Source: Corythucha ciliata (lineage: Eukaryota; Arthropoda; Insecta; Hemiptera; Tingidae). Taken from it: a DNA stretch of 64,000 bases. The position numbers were made by a program, and so were the translations under genes. Below, piece after piece: positions 35,701-45,399 of the stretch (the stretch's first letter is position 1; every line of letters begins with the position of its first letter). A model generated the notes under the pieces. That model was given only the letters and a program-made list of their open reading frames with translations, ran no database searches and had not been told where the DNA came from. The DNA is taken from assembly GCA_038030265.1 (NCBI GenBank), contig CM075938.1, forward strand, positions 45,005,189 to 45,069,188. Reading direction: 5' to 3'.

Positions 35701-36587
35701 CAAATCGGCATGACAGCCAGGTATTTCAAAACTTCACATTCGGCGAAAGCTTTTTCTAATTTTCTCGAAACGCAGGTTTGACAATATTTTGGGGAAGGAG
35801 ACGATTCACACGTTGGAATATATGAGCTCGGAAATCAAATCGATTTTATGTCATAGAACGATGGTGGATAGGATTGCTGCAATGTTAAATTATTTTTTAT
35901 ATCATTTAGTCGGGCCTAAAAAGAAAAATTTGAAGGTACGTCACATCGATAATCAGTCCGCTTCGTACTAAATGTTGGAAATGCAGGTGAAAGATCACAT
36001 GGAGTACAAATTCGATCCCGCGTCCATAGTTAAGGACATATGCAGGATATACGTTCACCTCGGTACATCTTCCGAATTTTGCGCGGCCGTCTCACGAGAC
36101 GGACGCTCCTACAGTCCTCAGTTGTTTACACTTGCCAAGGCGGTGTTGGCACGGATCAGCGGCGGTGATCTCATTGTCGAACTGGAAACGGTCGCCGTTG
36201 AGGTTGAACGTCTCGCCGCTCTTCAACAGACCGACGAAGAACTTCTGGCTGAAGCCCCTGAAGAGTTTTTAGACCCTATCATGTCGACTCTGATGAGCGA
36301 CCCGGTTACACTGCCCTCGTCAAGGATTAACATAGATCGAGCGACCATTGCTAGGTAAATGCTCAGCAGGAGATAGTCCCATATTCCCGGTTATGTTGAT
36401 TTTTTTTTTTTTTTTTTTTTTTCACATCTTCTTTTTCAGGCATTTGCTGAGCGACCAGACGGATCCGTTCAATAGGTCACCTCTCACTATGAATATGGTG
36501 AAATCCAACGAGGAACTGAAAAATCGAATCGAAGAATGGATCGCGGAAAGAAAGAGACAAGCGAGAAATAGTTCCGCCGACACTTAA
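26740..36587 (+). CDS. UBE4A: Ubiquitin conjugation factor E4 A (U-box ligase)
   Basis: Thirteen coding exons: 26740-27291, 27350-27580, 27648-27791, 27859-28051, 28112-28236, 28305-28618, 28684-29170, 29235-29380, 35421-35570, 35637-35720, 35776-35935, 35987-36354, 36440-36587. They join in frame to 1033 aa, close to vertebrate UBE4A. E4 enzymes extend ubiquitin chains through a U-box, a RING-like E2-binding fold without zinc. The U-box is at about residues 954-1026, reading [20 protein letters not shown] then [16 protein letters not shown]. The DPIMSTLM and [12 protein letters not shown] wording fits UBE4A better than UBE4B. The Ufd2-type core carries NYRRPMY and [20 protein letters not shown]. 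Exon 4 uses a GC donor (TCG|GCAAGT). I placed exon 9 at TTTTCCAG|AGCC because it restores phase and family alignment. Confidence 0.95.
29692..30720 (+). repeat. Dispersed about 1-kb segment, copy 2
   Basis: Matches 8884-9905 with scattered substitutions, starting at AGGGGCGTTGGTACGGGGG. It is followed by family A units. The homologous tract then continues at 32405-32650, after an inserted fold-back element. Confidence 0.85.
30914..32402. mobile_element. Fold-back element with about 655-bp inverted arms
   Basis: The left arm (30914-31568) begins TGCAGGGTGGAAGGGGGTAA and the right arm (31742-32402) ends TTATCCCCTTCCACACTGTA. The arms pair along their length, for example GGTCCGAAAATCAAAACCC with GGGTTTTGATTTTCGGACC-like sequence at 32299. 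The roughly 173-bp centre is unpaired. There is no transposase. TA at both junctions suggests a Tc1/mariner-type insertion. The related segment at 10018 shows an unoccupied version of the site. Similar termini occur at 23881 and 24280. Confidence 0.9.
32930..34220. repeat. Family A blocks in mirror arrangement
   Basis: From 32930 to about 33620 the units read TCTCAATTTTAGCCGCGAAT (inverted). From 33640 to 34220 they read GCTAATTCGCGGCTAAAATT (forward). The change of orientation is sharp, near 33630. The two halves are not exact reverse complements base by base, so this is a switch in array orientation and not one recent palindrome. Confidence 0.7.
34221..34700 (+). repeat. Degenerate repeat family D
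   Basis: Units of the form GGCTCTTTTAAAACCAAATT with TTCGCGT, TTCGTGG or TTCGCAG. It directly follows a forward family A block, as at 63400-63580. Confidence 0.6.
34968..35351 (+). mobile_element. Direct-repeat-flanked insert carrying a tRNA-like unit
   Basis: A 23-bp direct repeat, one beginning GATAGAGTCATCTAAGCTCA (34968-34990) and the other GATAGGGTCATCTAAGCTCA (35329-35351), with one mismatch, brackets about 338 bp. Inside, a 15-17-bp inverted repeat (GTTTGAGTTCTGAGA at 35060 and TCTCGGAACTCAAAAAC at 35179) encloses the tRNA-like sequence. The long flank could be a target duplication or a local duplication of intron sequence just before UBE4A exon 9. Confidence 0.55.
35095..35170 (+). 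tRNA. tRNA-like sequence, probably a tRNA-derived element or pseudogene
   Basis: A clear D arm (TAGCTCAGTTGGTTAGAGCA), a 5-bp anticodon stem CCTGG/CTAGG with a 7-nt loop CGCGAAA, a GGTC variable region, and a perfect T arm (GTGGG TTCGAAT CCCAC with a good B box). The acceptor pairs TTCCCAG with CTGGGGA, including one G-U. A T6 run at 35174-35179 could end Pol III transcription. Odd points: four bases rather than two lie between acceptor and D stem, and loop position 33 is G instead of the nearly universal U. The formal anticodon would be CGA (Ser), but the long variable arm of serine tRNAs is missing. A normal decoding tRNA is therefore unlikely. Confidence 0.6.
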
Positions 36588-36649
36588 CTTCAATATAGCA
36601 AAATTGTGTACAATACACAAACTGTGAATACCATTAATTTATATGTACC

Positions 36650-36655
36650 AATAAA
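36650..36655 (+). promoter_or_regulatory. Polyadenylation signal AATAAA, UBE4A
   Basis: AATAAA 63 nt after the UBE4A stop codon, in the context GTACCAATAAAAGTACG. Confidence 0.7.
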
Positions 36656-37479
36656 AGTACGAAAATGTTGTTGCCAGTTATGACGACGTCGAACATTTTA
36701 TATTTTCCATCCATTTCCTGAGATTTCTGCGCCAAATTTCTAGCTTCTCTTGAGTTGCATATTTGCAGGCTACGTTTAGTGAAAAGGTCCGAATTAGAGA
36801 CAACCAATGAAGCTTGCATCTTGGGCGGCTTTCGTTAATTTAATTATACAATTAATATTAAGCTATAATAATTCCACAGTAACTGCTGTCATTGGCCAGG
36901 CGCCGATCCCGAGTTTTTCTCAAGAGGGGCTGCGCAAAGACATCCCCCTCCCAAGTTGGCTCAGTCGGTATACTTTTTTTCAACCCCAAGAAACCGAATA
37001 TTCCGCTAAACTAGTGGCAATTAGACCTTCAGGCAATAGCGCCGACACTATATCCTTGGTGTAGCAGCCGCTCCACCTCTCTATAGCGAGTACACGGGTG
37101 GTCCATGATCGAGAAGGTGATAAATATCAAAATGTCATGGAATAAAATGAAAAGGAGGAATATAGGCTGACAAGAAGGAAGGGAGAACCGAGAAGGTGAA
37201 TAAAAAAAAAAAAATAAAGCTGTTACGCACAAGTGAATTAAGTTTTTAACGGACTTTGCACACCATCAGTCTCAAAACATGTGGAGAGGAACCCACAGAT
37301 TTTGCTCCCAATTTTTGGGTGATAGAGGAGCAGAGGCGAATCCATAAGGATGGGGGGAGTCCCTTGAAGACGAGGTTACTTGTGCAAAAACATTATCAAA
37401 ACCATCTCTCAAACCCCATCAAGGGGTGGTCACCTGGTCATCTCAAATTTCAGGGTCATTTTACCAAAGGTAGATACTG
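36656..37479. other. Unassigned intergenic DNA
   Basis: No gene, repeat family or element recognised. An A-rich run lies at 37201-37214. Confidence 0.4.
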
Positions 37480-38160
37480 GAACTTTCCTTAATTTTAGCC
37501 GCGAATAATTTATTAATTTTAGCCGCGAGAAATCTCAATTTGAGCCGTGAATTACCGATTTTACTCTATTTCGTGTTCATCCACGAATTGGCGAATTACA
37601 ACATTTTTAGCAGTGAATGAGTGCATTTTGTCAACTTCAGCAGCAAATTGCGCCCTTTCTCTATTTCAGCTGCGAATGAGGTTTTTATTCAAACTTTTTC
37701 CAGGGAAATGTAGCGAGTTTTCCCAGATCATAGCTGCTAATTAACGAGTTTTCTCGAATGTTTCCGTGAATTAGCGTTTTTTCTCAATTTCAGCAGCACA
37801 TTACCGCTTTTTCTCAACTTTAGCCGCGAATTAGCGCTTTCTTTCACTTCTTAGCCGTGAAAATGAACTTTTTTTGTTTTTAATTTTGGCCGTGAATTAG
37901 CGTTTTTCTCGATTTTAGACGCGAATTATTTCTCAATTACTCAATTCCAGGCAAAAATGACCGCTTTTGCTTGATTTTGGCCACGAATTCGCGGGTTTTG
38001 TCAACTTGATCCACGAATTTCCATTTTAGCTACGAGGAAGTATCATAATTTTAACCTAGAATTAGCGGGTCTTCTCAGTTACAGCCGCGTGTTCGCAGGT
38101 TACTAAGCCTGCTGAGCGATTTATCGCTGCTTTCTCTCAATTTTATTGCCGTAAATTTTA
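37480..38160 (-). repeat. Degenerate repeat family A, inverted orientation
   Basis: About 20 degenerate units of the TTCTCAATTTTAGCCGCGAA / TTAGCG type. The end at about 38160 abuts the mariner-like element after 140 bp. Confidence 0.7.
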
Positions 38161-38304
38161 TAGCTTAATATTTTTTAATTTTATTTCGACCATTCATTTG
38201 CACATGAATAACAATAATCGATAACAAGGAATATGGACTTCTCTCACTAAGTCCATGGACTTGAGCTGGGAGGACAGCTAGATCGTCATTCGTCACCTCA
38301 TATA

Positions 38305-39860
38305 CAGGGTGTTCAAAAAATAGAGGCCAATATTTCGCCCGGTGATTCTGCACCGCAAATGGATTAAAACGACCCCTATTGACCATAGTCCGATTCTCAT
38401 TATTTTCCGAGATATTCAGGATTTAAGTACTACTTTTTGATTTTGCCTTGTTTTTTTTTTTTTGGAAAAGTGGCCGTTGCATAGTAACCGGAGGCTCTAA
38501 GGTCAAATCTGATGGTACCATTGGAAAGAGCGGTCTTTTTGTCTATTAGAATTTAGGCATTCCATTCCATTTTGCTCCATACGTGCTCAGATATCCTGCA
38601 ACAAAGTCAAACTTGTACAAAATTCAACCCATTTTTACGACACTGAAGCTGGATTGCTCCTCAACAGGTGTTTTCGGAGATGTAATTTTTTCAGAAAAGT
38701 TGGCGCCTAGTATATCACCATGAAAATTTTATTTTTAGGTCGCCTTAGGAACTTTTTCCTAGAAATTTCATTTTCGTTCTTGAAAAACACAAGACACCTA
38801 TTCATTTCTGACGTAGTTTTCTTGACATAAATCTCAAAATTGGCTACAGAGAAATGGAAAAAATAGTCATAATAATAAAATAAATAAGTAAAACAGGAAA
38901 ATAAGCAAGAAATCAAATGATTTCAAAGATATTTTTCTTGGAAATTATTGTTATTTATTATTTTTATTTATTTGCTATTTACTAAATTTTTTTTTCTTTT
39001 GTACATTTTTCCAACTCCCAAGATCACCAGACCTCAACCCTCTGGACTTCTATGCTTGGGGGCATATAAAAACCCTTGTATACGCGACACCCGTTCCCGA
39101 CGAAGAAACTTTGAGGCAGAGAATCTTACATGCTTGTGATGAAATCCGACGCGATCATAATGTCCTTTCAAATGTCCACCAGTCGTTGACCAGGAGAGCA
39201 GAGTTATGCATAAGAGTAGGAGGAACGCAGTTCGAATTTCTCCTGTAAATAGGAACACTTAATAAAAAATATTTTTTTTTCGAATTCTTTAATTAGTGAA
39301 GAATGGATGGCAAACATTCATCATGTTTTTTCTCGAGTTATTCGTGAAGAAAGACTGTTTGAGTTATGAGCACTAAAACGGATTTTTCAGCAATCATTTT
39401 GGAATAATCGAAAAAATATCCGAGATGGAAGGTGATGTCAAAACACCATAATGATGCTGACACCATGCGCCAACTTTTCTGAAAAAAGGTCATCTTGGAA
39501 ACCACTTGTTGCTGAGAAAATCGACTTCAAAACCTAGTCAGCATTGGTAACATTAAAAGCAATTTCAAGTTTGACTCTGATTTTATCAGCAGGAGTGGGC
39601 GACATTGAAGCAAATAACACTGAACGGCGTCGAAAAAAGTCTGGTCATTCCAACGGTGTCATCAGATTTGACGTGGCTCATCTGGTTGCTAAGGTACGGA
39701 TAATTTCCTTCAAGAAAGCAGGGTCATTTTGAAAACTACTAAATTCGTGAATATCTCGGAAACTATTAGGAATCGGACTAGGGTCAATATGACTTTTTTT
39801 GACGCATTTGTGACGCAGAATCACCAGCCCAAATATTGACATCCATTTCAGAAACCCCAG
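38305..39860. mobile_element. Mariner-like element with long inverted arms
   Basis: The left end reads CAGGGTGTTCAAAAAATAGA, next to TA. The left arm (38305-38710) and right arm (about 39465-39860) are diverged reverse complements along about 400 bp. Shared tracts include GGTGATTCTGC and TTTTTCAGAAAAGTTGGCGC facing GCGCCAACTTTTCTGAAAAA. A transposase C-terminus is encoded inside (39009-39248). The length is about 1.56 kb. The non-coding MITE at 23897-24273 is built from the same arm sequence. Confidence 0.85.
39009..39248 (+). pseudogene. Mariner/Tc1-superfamily transposase, C-terminal remnant
   Basis: About 79 codons ending in TAA (39246-39248). The signature LPRSPDLNPLDFYAWGHIK holds the last acidic catalytic residue of the DDE/D transposase core. 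It is followed by ATPVPDEETLRQRI and a tail RRAELCIRVGGTQFEFLL, typical of arthropod mariner-like transposases. The DNA-binding domain and first two catalytic aspartates are missing, since the sequence between the left arm and 39009 shows no homologous frame. The surviving frame is intact, so loss by internal deletion is more likely than slow decay. Confidence 0.85.
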
Positions 39861-40789
39861 AAAACAAGAATTATACTTTTTACGTATGGCGTTTTCCATT
39901 CAATGCAATACACTCGTGTGTTGTAAGTTTTCCCACCCGTTCTCTCTGAATTGAAATATATGTACATAGGGAGGACGCTACACAAAACGAATTTTCAAAA
40001 ATTTTGAGAGGAAGTTCGATTACGTCAAACCTTATTTATTGAAATTGATGATGCAGGGAAGAGGGGGTTAGACGCGTTTACTGGAGGGAATAATTTTTCA
40101 TGTTATTTGTAAACAAACAATTTTAGAGTTCCCTCAAATGCTTCACAAGTAAGGATTTACGTCATTTCCCCTCGCACCATCCATCCTCTTCTGAAGAACT
40201 TTGAACCTTTTTTAAAAATCTTAAAACGCACCAATCGGGTTGCAACTTCCGTTGTTTTCCTTCAGTTCACGGGTCAAATCACCGGTATGCTTTTCTACCC
40301 AATCTGAGATTCATGCAAGTTCCCCATTCGTGGTTTTTCTCAGTTTTATTCGTGAATTAGAAATTTTTTATTCAATTTGTGCCTTGAATTAATGCTTTTT
40401 CACTATTTTAGCCACTAAGTTGCCATCAGAAGCCGCGTATTGGTGCTTTCTACAGCCCCAATTCCCATTCGTGATTTTCTTATAAATATAAGCGTTTTCT
40501 ACTTTTTATCCGCGAATTAGCGATTTTTAACAATGTATCCGCTCAACTCAATAATAACAAATTTCGCGTTTTGCGCCTTTACAAAGAGTAATTTACATGT
40601 TTGGGTGTTTATATAATAACTTTTTGGATCGGGCCCATCAGAAGCCAATTCATAGCGGGGTCGCCGTCTGTTCAGAAAATTTCCAATTTCGTTAGTATTT
40701 GTCAGCCTTTTGGCGCTCGTTGGTACCGGCTAGCCTGATGGCTCCCTCCGCCACAAAAAAGGTCTAGAAACTTGCAATTTTGCTCAAAT
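39861..40789. other. Unassigned DNA with a short family A block
   Basis: Near 39930 the words TTTCCCACCCG and TCTCTGAATTGAAATATATG resemble the centre of the MITE at 52797-52898. Inverted family A units occupy about 40320-40540. No gene seen. Confidence 0.45.
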
Positions 40790-42070
40790 TAAAAAATTAT
40801 AACCCCAAGACTAGCACTATAAACATGAATCGCAGGAATTAAGACCCGAAAGTCGCATTGCCGCGGATGTTTGGTCATGGAACTTACAATTTCCTTGGTA
40901 TTTCTCAGTCTCCGGGCTCAAGTTGGAATCGGCTATAGCCTGTTGAATCCGCCGCCACGAAAAAGTCCCTAAAACTTGCAATTTTACATAAACTAAGGCC
41001 TTGAACTTGCAATTTTGTTTGAATTAAGACCCGAAACTTTCAATTTCGCGAGGAAAATTGTGATTTCGCTCAAAGGACCCGAAATTGCTCGCTCACTCCT
41101 GAAATTATTTATCCCTCAACCCTCAATGTTGGGATTACACGGTTATTTGTCAGGGTATTGGAGAAGTCGGGGACGGCTTGCCCAGGGCCCGCACTCACCA
41201 AAAAAAAACAAAAAAAAAAAAAAACAAAACAAACAACAATACTTCCATTCCCTAAAGGGAACAGGGACGAAACTCGCCATTTCACCAAAATTAAGACGTG
41301 AAACTCGCAATGTCACGAATTTTCAACAACTGTTGTAGCCGAATGTTGCAATTTTATGGGGAGGAAGGAGCATTGTCGCAGTCTATGACACCGCGACGTC
41401 CGTATCAATTGCAATCTTCCAATTTCCTCGAAAATGTGAATTTCCACGAAATTAAGACCCGAAACTTACATTTGCGCAAGAATTAAGACACGAATCTTGC
41501 ATTTTCGCAAGATGGAAGACACGGAACTTGCAATTTCGCGGAACTTGTAATTTTGCACAATTTAAGACCTGAACTTGCAAACTCAATGCTTGACGCTTAA
41601 TGTAGCTGTGCGTGCGGATATTTGGTCACAGTCAGGGTCGGCCACCGGCTACCCCAGGTCCCCCAAATAAAAAAGACTTTCAAACTTTTGCAATTATGCT
41701 TGAATTAAACGTTCAGACTTGTTTAATTATAGTCCGAAAAGACAAAAACAACAACAACAACCACCAAAAAACTAAACTTTCAAATTCGCGAAATTAAGGA
41801 GTGGTAGAAGTGCAATATTCTGATTTTCAGACAGTAAGCTCCTAATTTCCCCGATATTTACCTCTATAGTGGTGCAATTTTGCGGGTTTTGTCAGAGCGA
41901 TGTCGTGGAAGGCTTTTGCCCGGGCTACGACAAGATCAATAAAAATAAAAAAACGAATCTTGCAAATTCCGAGATATTTAGACCCAAAACTTGCAATTTC
42001 GTGGATATTTAGAGCCGAAACTTATAATTTTGCAGATATCTAGCTCCAGATGTAATTTTCCTACGAGATA
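40790..42070 (+). repeat. Degenerate repeat family E, main block
   Basis: Units of about 30 bp around GACCCGAAACTTGCAATTTT followed by GC, CGCG or a TATTTAG word. An A-rich run (41200-41235) and a CAA/AACAAC microsatellite (41744-41775) interrupt it. No coding potential. The frames at 41015-41486 are by-products of the repeat. Confidence 0.7.
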
Positions 42071-42079
42071 TTTTTCCAG

Positions 42080-42260
42080 GTGTAATTTTGCGACTATTCA
42101 ACTCAATTTTAGCGGCGAATGAGCGTTTCTCCTCAATTTCACTGGGAATTGACGGTTTTTCACTTTTAGCCTTGAATTAGCGCTTTTTCTCAATTTCAGC
42201 AGTGATTAAACGTTTTTTATTTTAGCCGGAAATTAGCGTTTTTCTCTGTATTAGCCGAAA
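42080..42260 (-). repeat. Short inverted family A block
   Basis: A few units of TCTCAATTTCAGCAGTGATT and TTAGCCTTGAATTAGCG type. From 42261 to 42769 the sequence shows no recognised feature. Confidence 0.55.
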
Positions 42261-42769
42261 AAAGGCTTTACGAAAAATGACAATCTGTTTTTTGAGCGGA
42301 ATTTCAAGATTATTTGGGTTTTTTAGGTGCAAAATGTTGAATTTTAATGTTAATTAGCAATTTAACTTTTTGACGGAATTTAGGGGTGGGCGGCTGCCGC
42401 ACGAAATCCGCGCTTTGATTGTAGGGGAAGGCGACTGCTGGTTTGCCAAAATATAAAGATAGTTTTGAAAAACATGACGTGCGCGGCCAACTTCACGCAA
42501 CGCGACACGCGCATGTGAGCGAAATCGTTTGTTTAGCGGCACCTTATGTCAGATCGTCGTTTGTTTATGTTTGGTCAACCGAAATATTCGTTTGTTCAGC
42601 CTCACGAATCGCTCTGTTCCTCACGAACAAGCGTTTTTGTGGCTACAATAGACGCAGCCCGGCACATGAGAATAATCGTTCGTTCAGGGGCATATTATAC
42701 ATATACTCCGTTAGACTGTTATTTGTTTACTTTTGCTCAACTAAAGCACCCTTTTTAGGGACGTCCTAA

Positions 42770-43850
42770 TTTGCGGAAAATCAGTAATGCTTGCGGAAAC
42801 GACATGAAAAATTATCCGAGGACGCTGAAAAAGCACACAGATCCTACTTGCACTGATCTCAAGAATATTTGTCCACAGTTACTCCGAGTTACCGAAAAAT
42901 ACTAGTACTTCTCCTCTAAGAGTCATTTGCGGAAACGATAAAAGCTTGCGGAAACGATATGCACAAAATTTTGAGGACGCTCAATCCACTCACAGTTACT
43001 TCTGACATAAATTGGAAGAATATTTGCTGACAGTAATCTCGGATAACCAGAAAGTACTAGTACTTCTCCCCGAAGAGTCATTTACGGAAACGATAAAAGC
43101 TTGCGGAAACGATATGCACAAACTTTTGAGGACGCTCAAACCACTCGTAGTTACTTCTGACATAATTTGAAAGAGTATTTGCTGACAGTAATCTCGGATA
43201 ACTAAAAAGTACTAGTACTTCTCCTCGAAGAGTCATTTGCGGAAACGTTATGTAAAGAAGTTGGAGGACGCTCTAACCACTCACAGTTACTTGTGACATA
43301 ATTTGGAAGAATATTTGCCGATAGTTATCTCAGGTAACCGAAAAGCACTAGTACTTCTCCTCGAAGAGTCATTTGCGGAAACGATAAAAGCTTGCGGAAA
43401 CGTTATGTAAAAAAGTTGGAGAACGCTCAAACCACTCACAGTTACTTCTGATACAGTTTGAAAGAATATTTGCTGACAGTAATCTCGGATAACCAAGAAG
43501 TACTAGTACTTCTTCCCGAAGTGTCATTTGCGGAAAAGATAAAAGCTTGCGGAAACGTTATGTAAAAATGTTGGAGGACGCTCAAACTACTCACAGTTAC
43601 TTCTGAAACAGTATGGAAGAATATTTTCTGACAGTAATCTCGGATAACCGAAAAATACTAGTACTTCTTCCCGTAGAGTCATTTGCGGAATCGATAAAAG
43701 CTTGCGGAAACGATATGTAAAAAAAATGTAGGACGCTCAAACCACTTACAGTTACTTCTGACATAGTTTGGCTGATTATTTGCTGACAATTATCTCGGGT
43801 AACCAAAAAGTACTAGTTCTTTCCTCGAGGAGTCGCTTGAAAGAACGACA
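42770..43850 (+). repeat. Minisatellite, about 155-bp unit, seven copies
   Basis: The marker GAGGACGCTC or a close variant recurs near 42820, 42972, 43126, 43263, 43418, 43574 and 43727. Spacing is about 152-156 bp except one 137-bp unit, which lacks one AAAGCTTGCGGAAACG segment. Each unit contains TTGCGGAAACGA words, TACTAGTACTTCT and CTCACAGTTACTTCTGA. Minus-strand frames at 43287-43496 and 43597-43806 are two copies of the same unit. The last unit merges into the peptidase remnant: GAGGAGTCGCTTGAAAGAAC aligns with the unit's GAAGAGTCATTTGCGGAAAC. Confidence 0.92.
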
Positions 43851-44624
43851 AAAGCGATACGATTCCCGATCATGACGTTATATTCTTCCCTATTGTAAGC
43901 AATGATCACTGAGTAGTCGTGGTACAAAGATTTAAGACTATAGTGTACTTGGACAGTTTGGGGAGCTCAAAGGGACAGCTGTGTGCTATCCGAAAGGTTC
44001 TGAAAATATTAGCAACGTACTACGCGTTGTGTGGGATTAAGTTAGGTACGGACACGTACAGAATTGTTGTGCCCTCCGACTTGCCCCAACAAAATAATAA
44101 TTACGACTGTCGAATCTACGTAATTAAGTTCGCTGAATATGTGCTTACGCAACCCATATCACTGGATACGTCTGCAATGAACATATCTCGTCACGAGATT
44201 CATGACAAAATTTTGGAGTACTTCAAGCCTGGCTACTCAGTTCCACCGCCTTACAAATTTCAGTTCGATGGCCGTGGACTAGAGAGTCTACCTCTACCAC
44301 CAGATTTTGACGTAACCGTCTCACGGACATTCCAAAACTCAGCGATAACTACGCTCGACGTCCTACGTCTCACGATAAATGAAAGCTGGGGAAAAGACAA
44401 AATATTTTAAATGCAAAGAAGAAAGTTGTTTGATAGTAGACGGAACTGGTACGTGGATAACGTGCTATGGATGTGGAAGTGGCTTCCACGCGCAATGCGT
44501 TTTGGACAGAGGTAATCATAGTGGAATTTTTACCTGTGCCCAGTGCAACATCGCCCCCAAGAAAAGAACACAGAGCCAGAAAACCCGCCCTTATTATATA
44601 AAACCTAGAATAATCTGGCAAATG
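43851..44624 (+). pseudogene. C48 (Ulp1/SENP-like) peptidase plus PHD finger, decayed
   Basis: The first frame (about 43851-44410) encodes the end of a cysteine peptidase of the Ulp1 type. A FFPIVSNDH stretch carries the catalytic His, IVYLDSLG the Asp, and LPQQNNNYDC the Gln and Cys. Two defects are visible. TGA at 43910-43912 stands where the conserved Trp after His should be, and Arg replaces the Gly after the catalytic Cys. A second frame (44379-44624), shifted relative to the first, encodes a Cys4-His-Cys3 PHD finger (CYGCGSGFHAQC, then CAQC). C48 and PHD domains often occur in transposon-encoded proteins, but the family is not resolved. This remnant is very unlikely to give an active enzyme. 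Confidence 0.8.

Positions 44625-44686
<62 letters not shown>
44625..44686 (+). repeat. Uninterrupted run of 62 A
   Basis: Directly follows the PHD-finger frame without an intervening stop codon. It may be the tail of a retrocopied transcript or an expanded A tract. No AATAAA lies immediately upstream. The target duplication was not found. Confidence 0.9.
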
Positions 44687-44687
<1 letters not shown>

Positions 44688-44819
44688 ACAAGTGAACAGA
44701 GTTGATAAGTTTCACGAAATACAATTTAGTTTCGTACACCGTCTGACGATTTTAATTAATTTCGTATAATTCGTAATGCACCCGTTAACAAACAGGATAA
44801 TAATATGCAATCTGGTTTC

Positions 44820-45000
44820 TTTAATTTTCATAACGTTTTGCTAATAAAAAAAATGAATTAAAAAAATAAAAAACTGGAAAAAAATAAATAAATAAATAAA
44901 TAAAAAACTGGAAGAAATATAAAAAAATTGAAAAAAATAAAAAACTGAAAAAAAATAAAATAAAAATACAGCATATAACCCAAAAAATGAATAAATATTT
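44820..45000. repeat. Low-complexity A-rich sequence
   Basis: Tandem AATAAATAAATAA and AAAAAACTGGAAAAAAAT words. The minus-strand frames here are low-complexity Phe/Tyr translations and are not genes. Confidence 0.85.
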
Positions 45001-45213
45001 CGCCAAGAAGGCTTACATTCAATTTTCCGCTTCACACATACATAATCATATAACAGGAACAAGTGATTTTCGAAAACAAATTTTTTTGCAACACATTTTA
45101 TGGCAAAATTTTGTGGCCATCGTGTCTGATCTTAATCCCATCGAAAATAAAGTTCTAGAGAATTGAATTTCATTTAGAACTTGTCGTGTGCCACCAACAG
45201 GGGAGACATAACT

Positions 45214-45355
45214 CTCCAGGGGGTCAACCATGAGCTAGCGTAAAAATACCGTCAAAACGCGGTATCTATGGCGTTATAACATTATTTGTGATAGAGCATC
45301 CTTAGTTACCGCTTGCGTTAATTTTTAACGCTAGCTCATGGTTGACCCCCTAGAG
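45214..45355. mobile_element. Short MITE, about 142 bp, 27-bp terminal inverted repeats
   Basis: The left end CTCCAGGGGGTCAACCATGA, continuing GCTAGCG, is matched by its reverse complement at 45329-45355 with one mismatch. The interior is about 88 bp. The arms are almost identical, so it looks young. Confidence 0.9.
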
Positions 45356-45399
45356 GTCTGAGGTGGGGTCTAGTATAGACTCAAAAACAAGTGACCCGT

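Noticed and set aside
43287..43806. Two similar minus-strand open frames that look like a small gene family
   Set aside because: They are translations of neighbouring 155-bp minisatellite units, 310 bp apart. The similarity is from the repeat and not from a gene.
42770..43850. CRISPR-like array (regular repeats)
   Set aside because: Units are about 155 bp, contiguous and without unique spacers, in a eukaryotic context. This is a minisatellite.
44821..45062. Hydrophobic Phe/Tyr-rich minus-strand frames resembling membrane proteins
   Set aside because: They come from AATAAA/AAATAAAT low-complexity DNA read in reverse.
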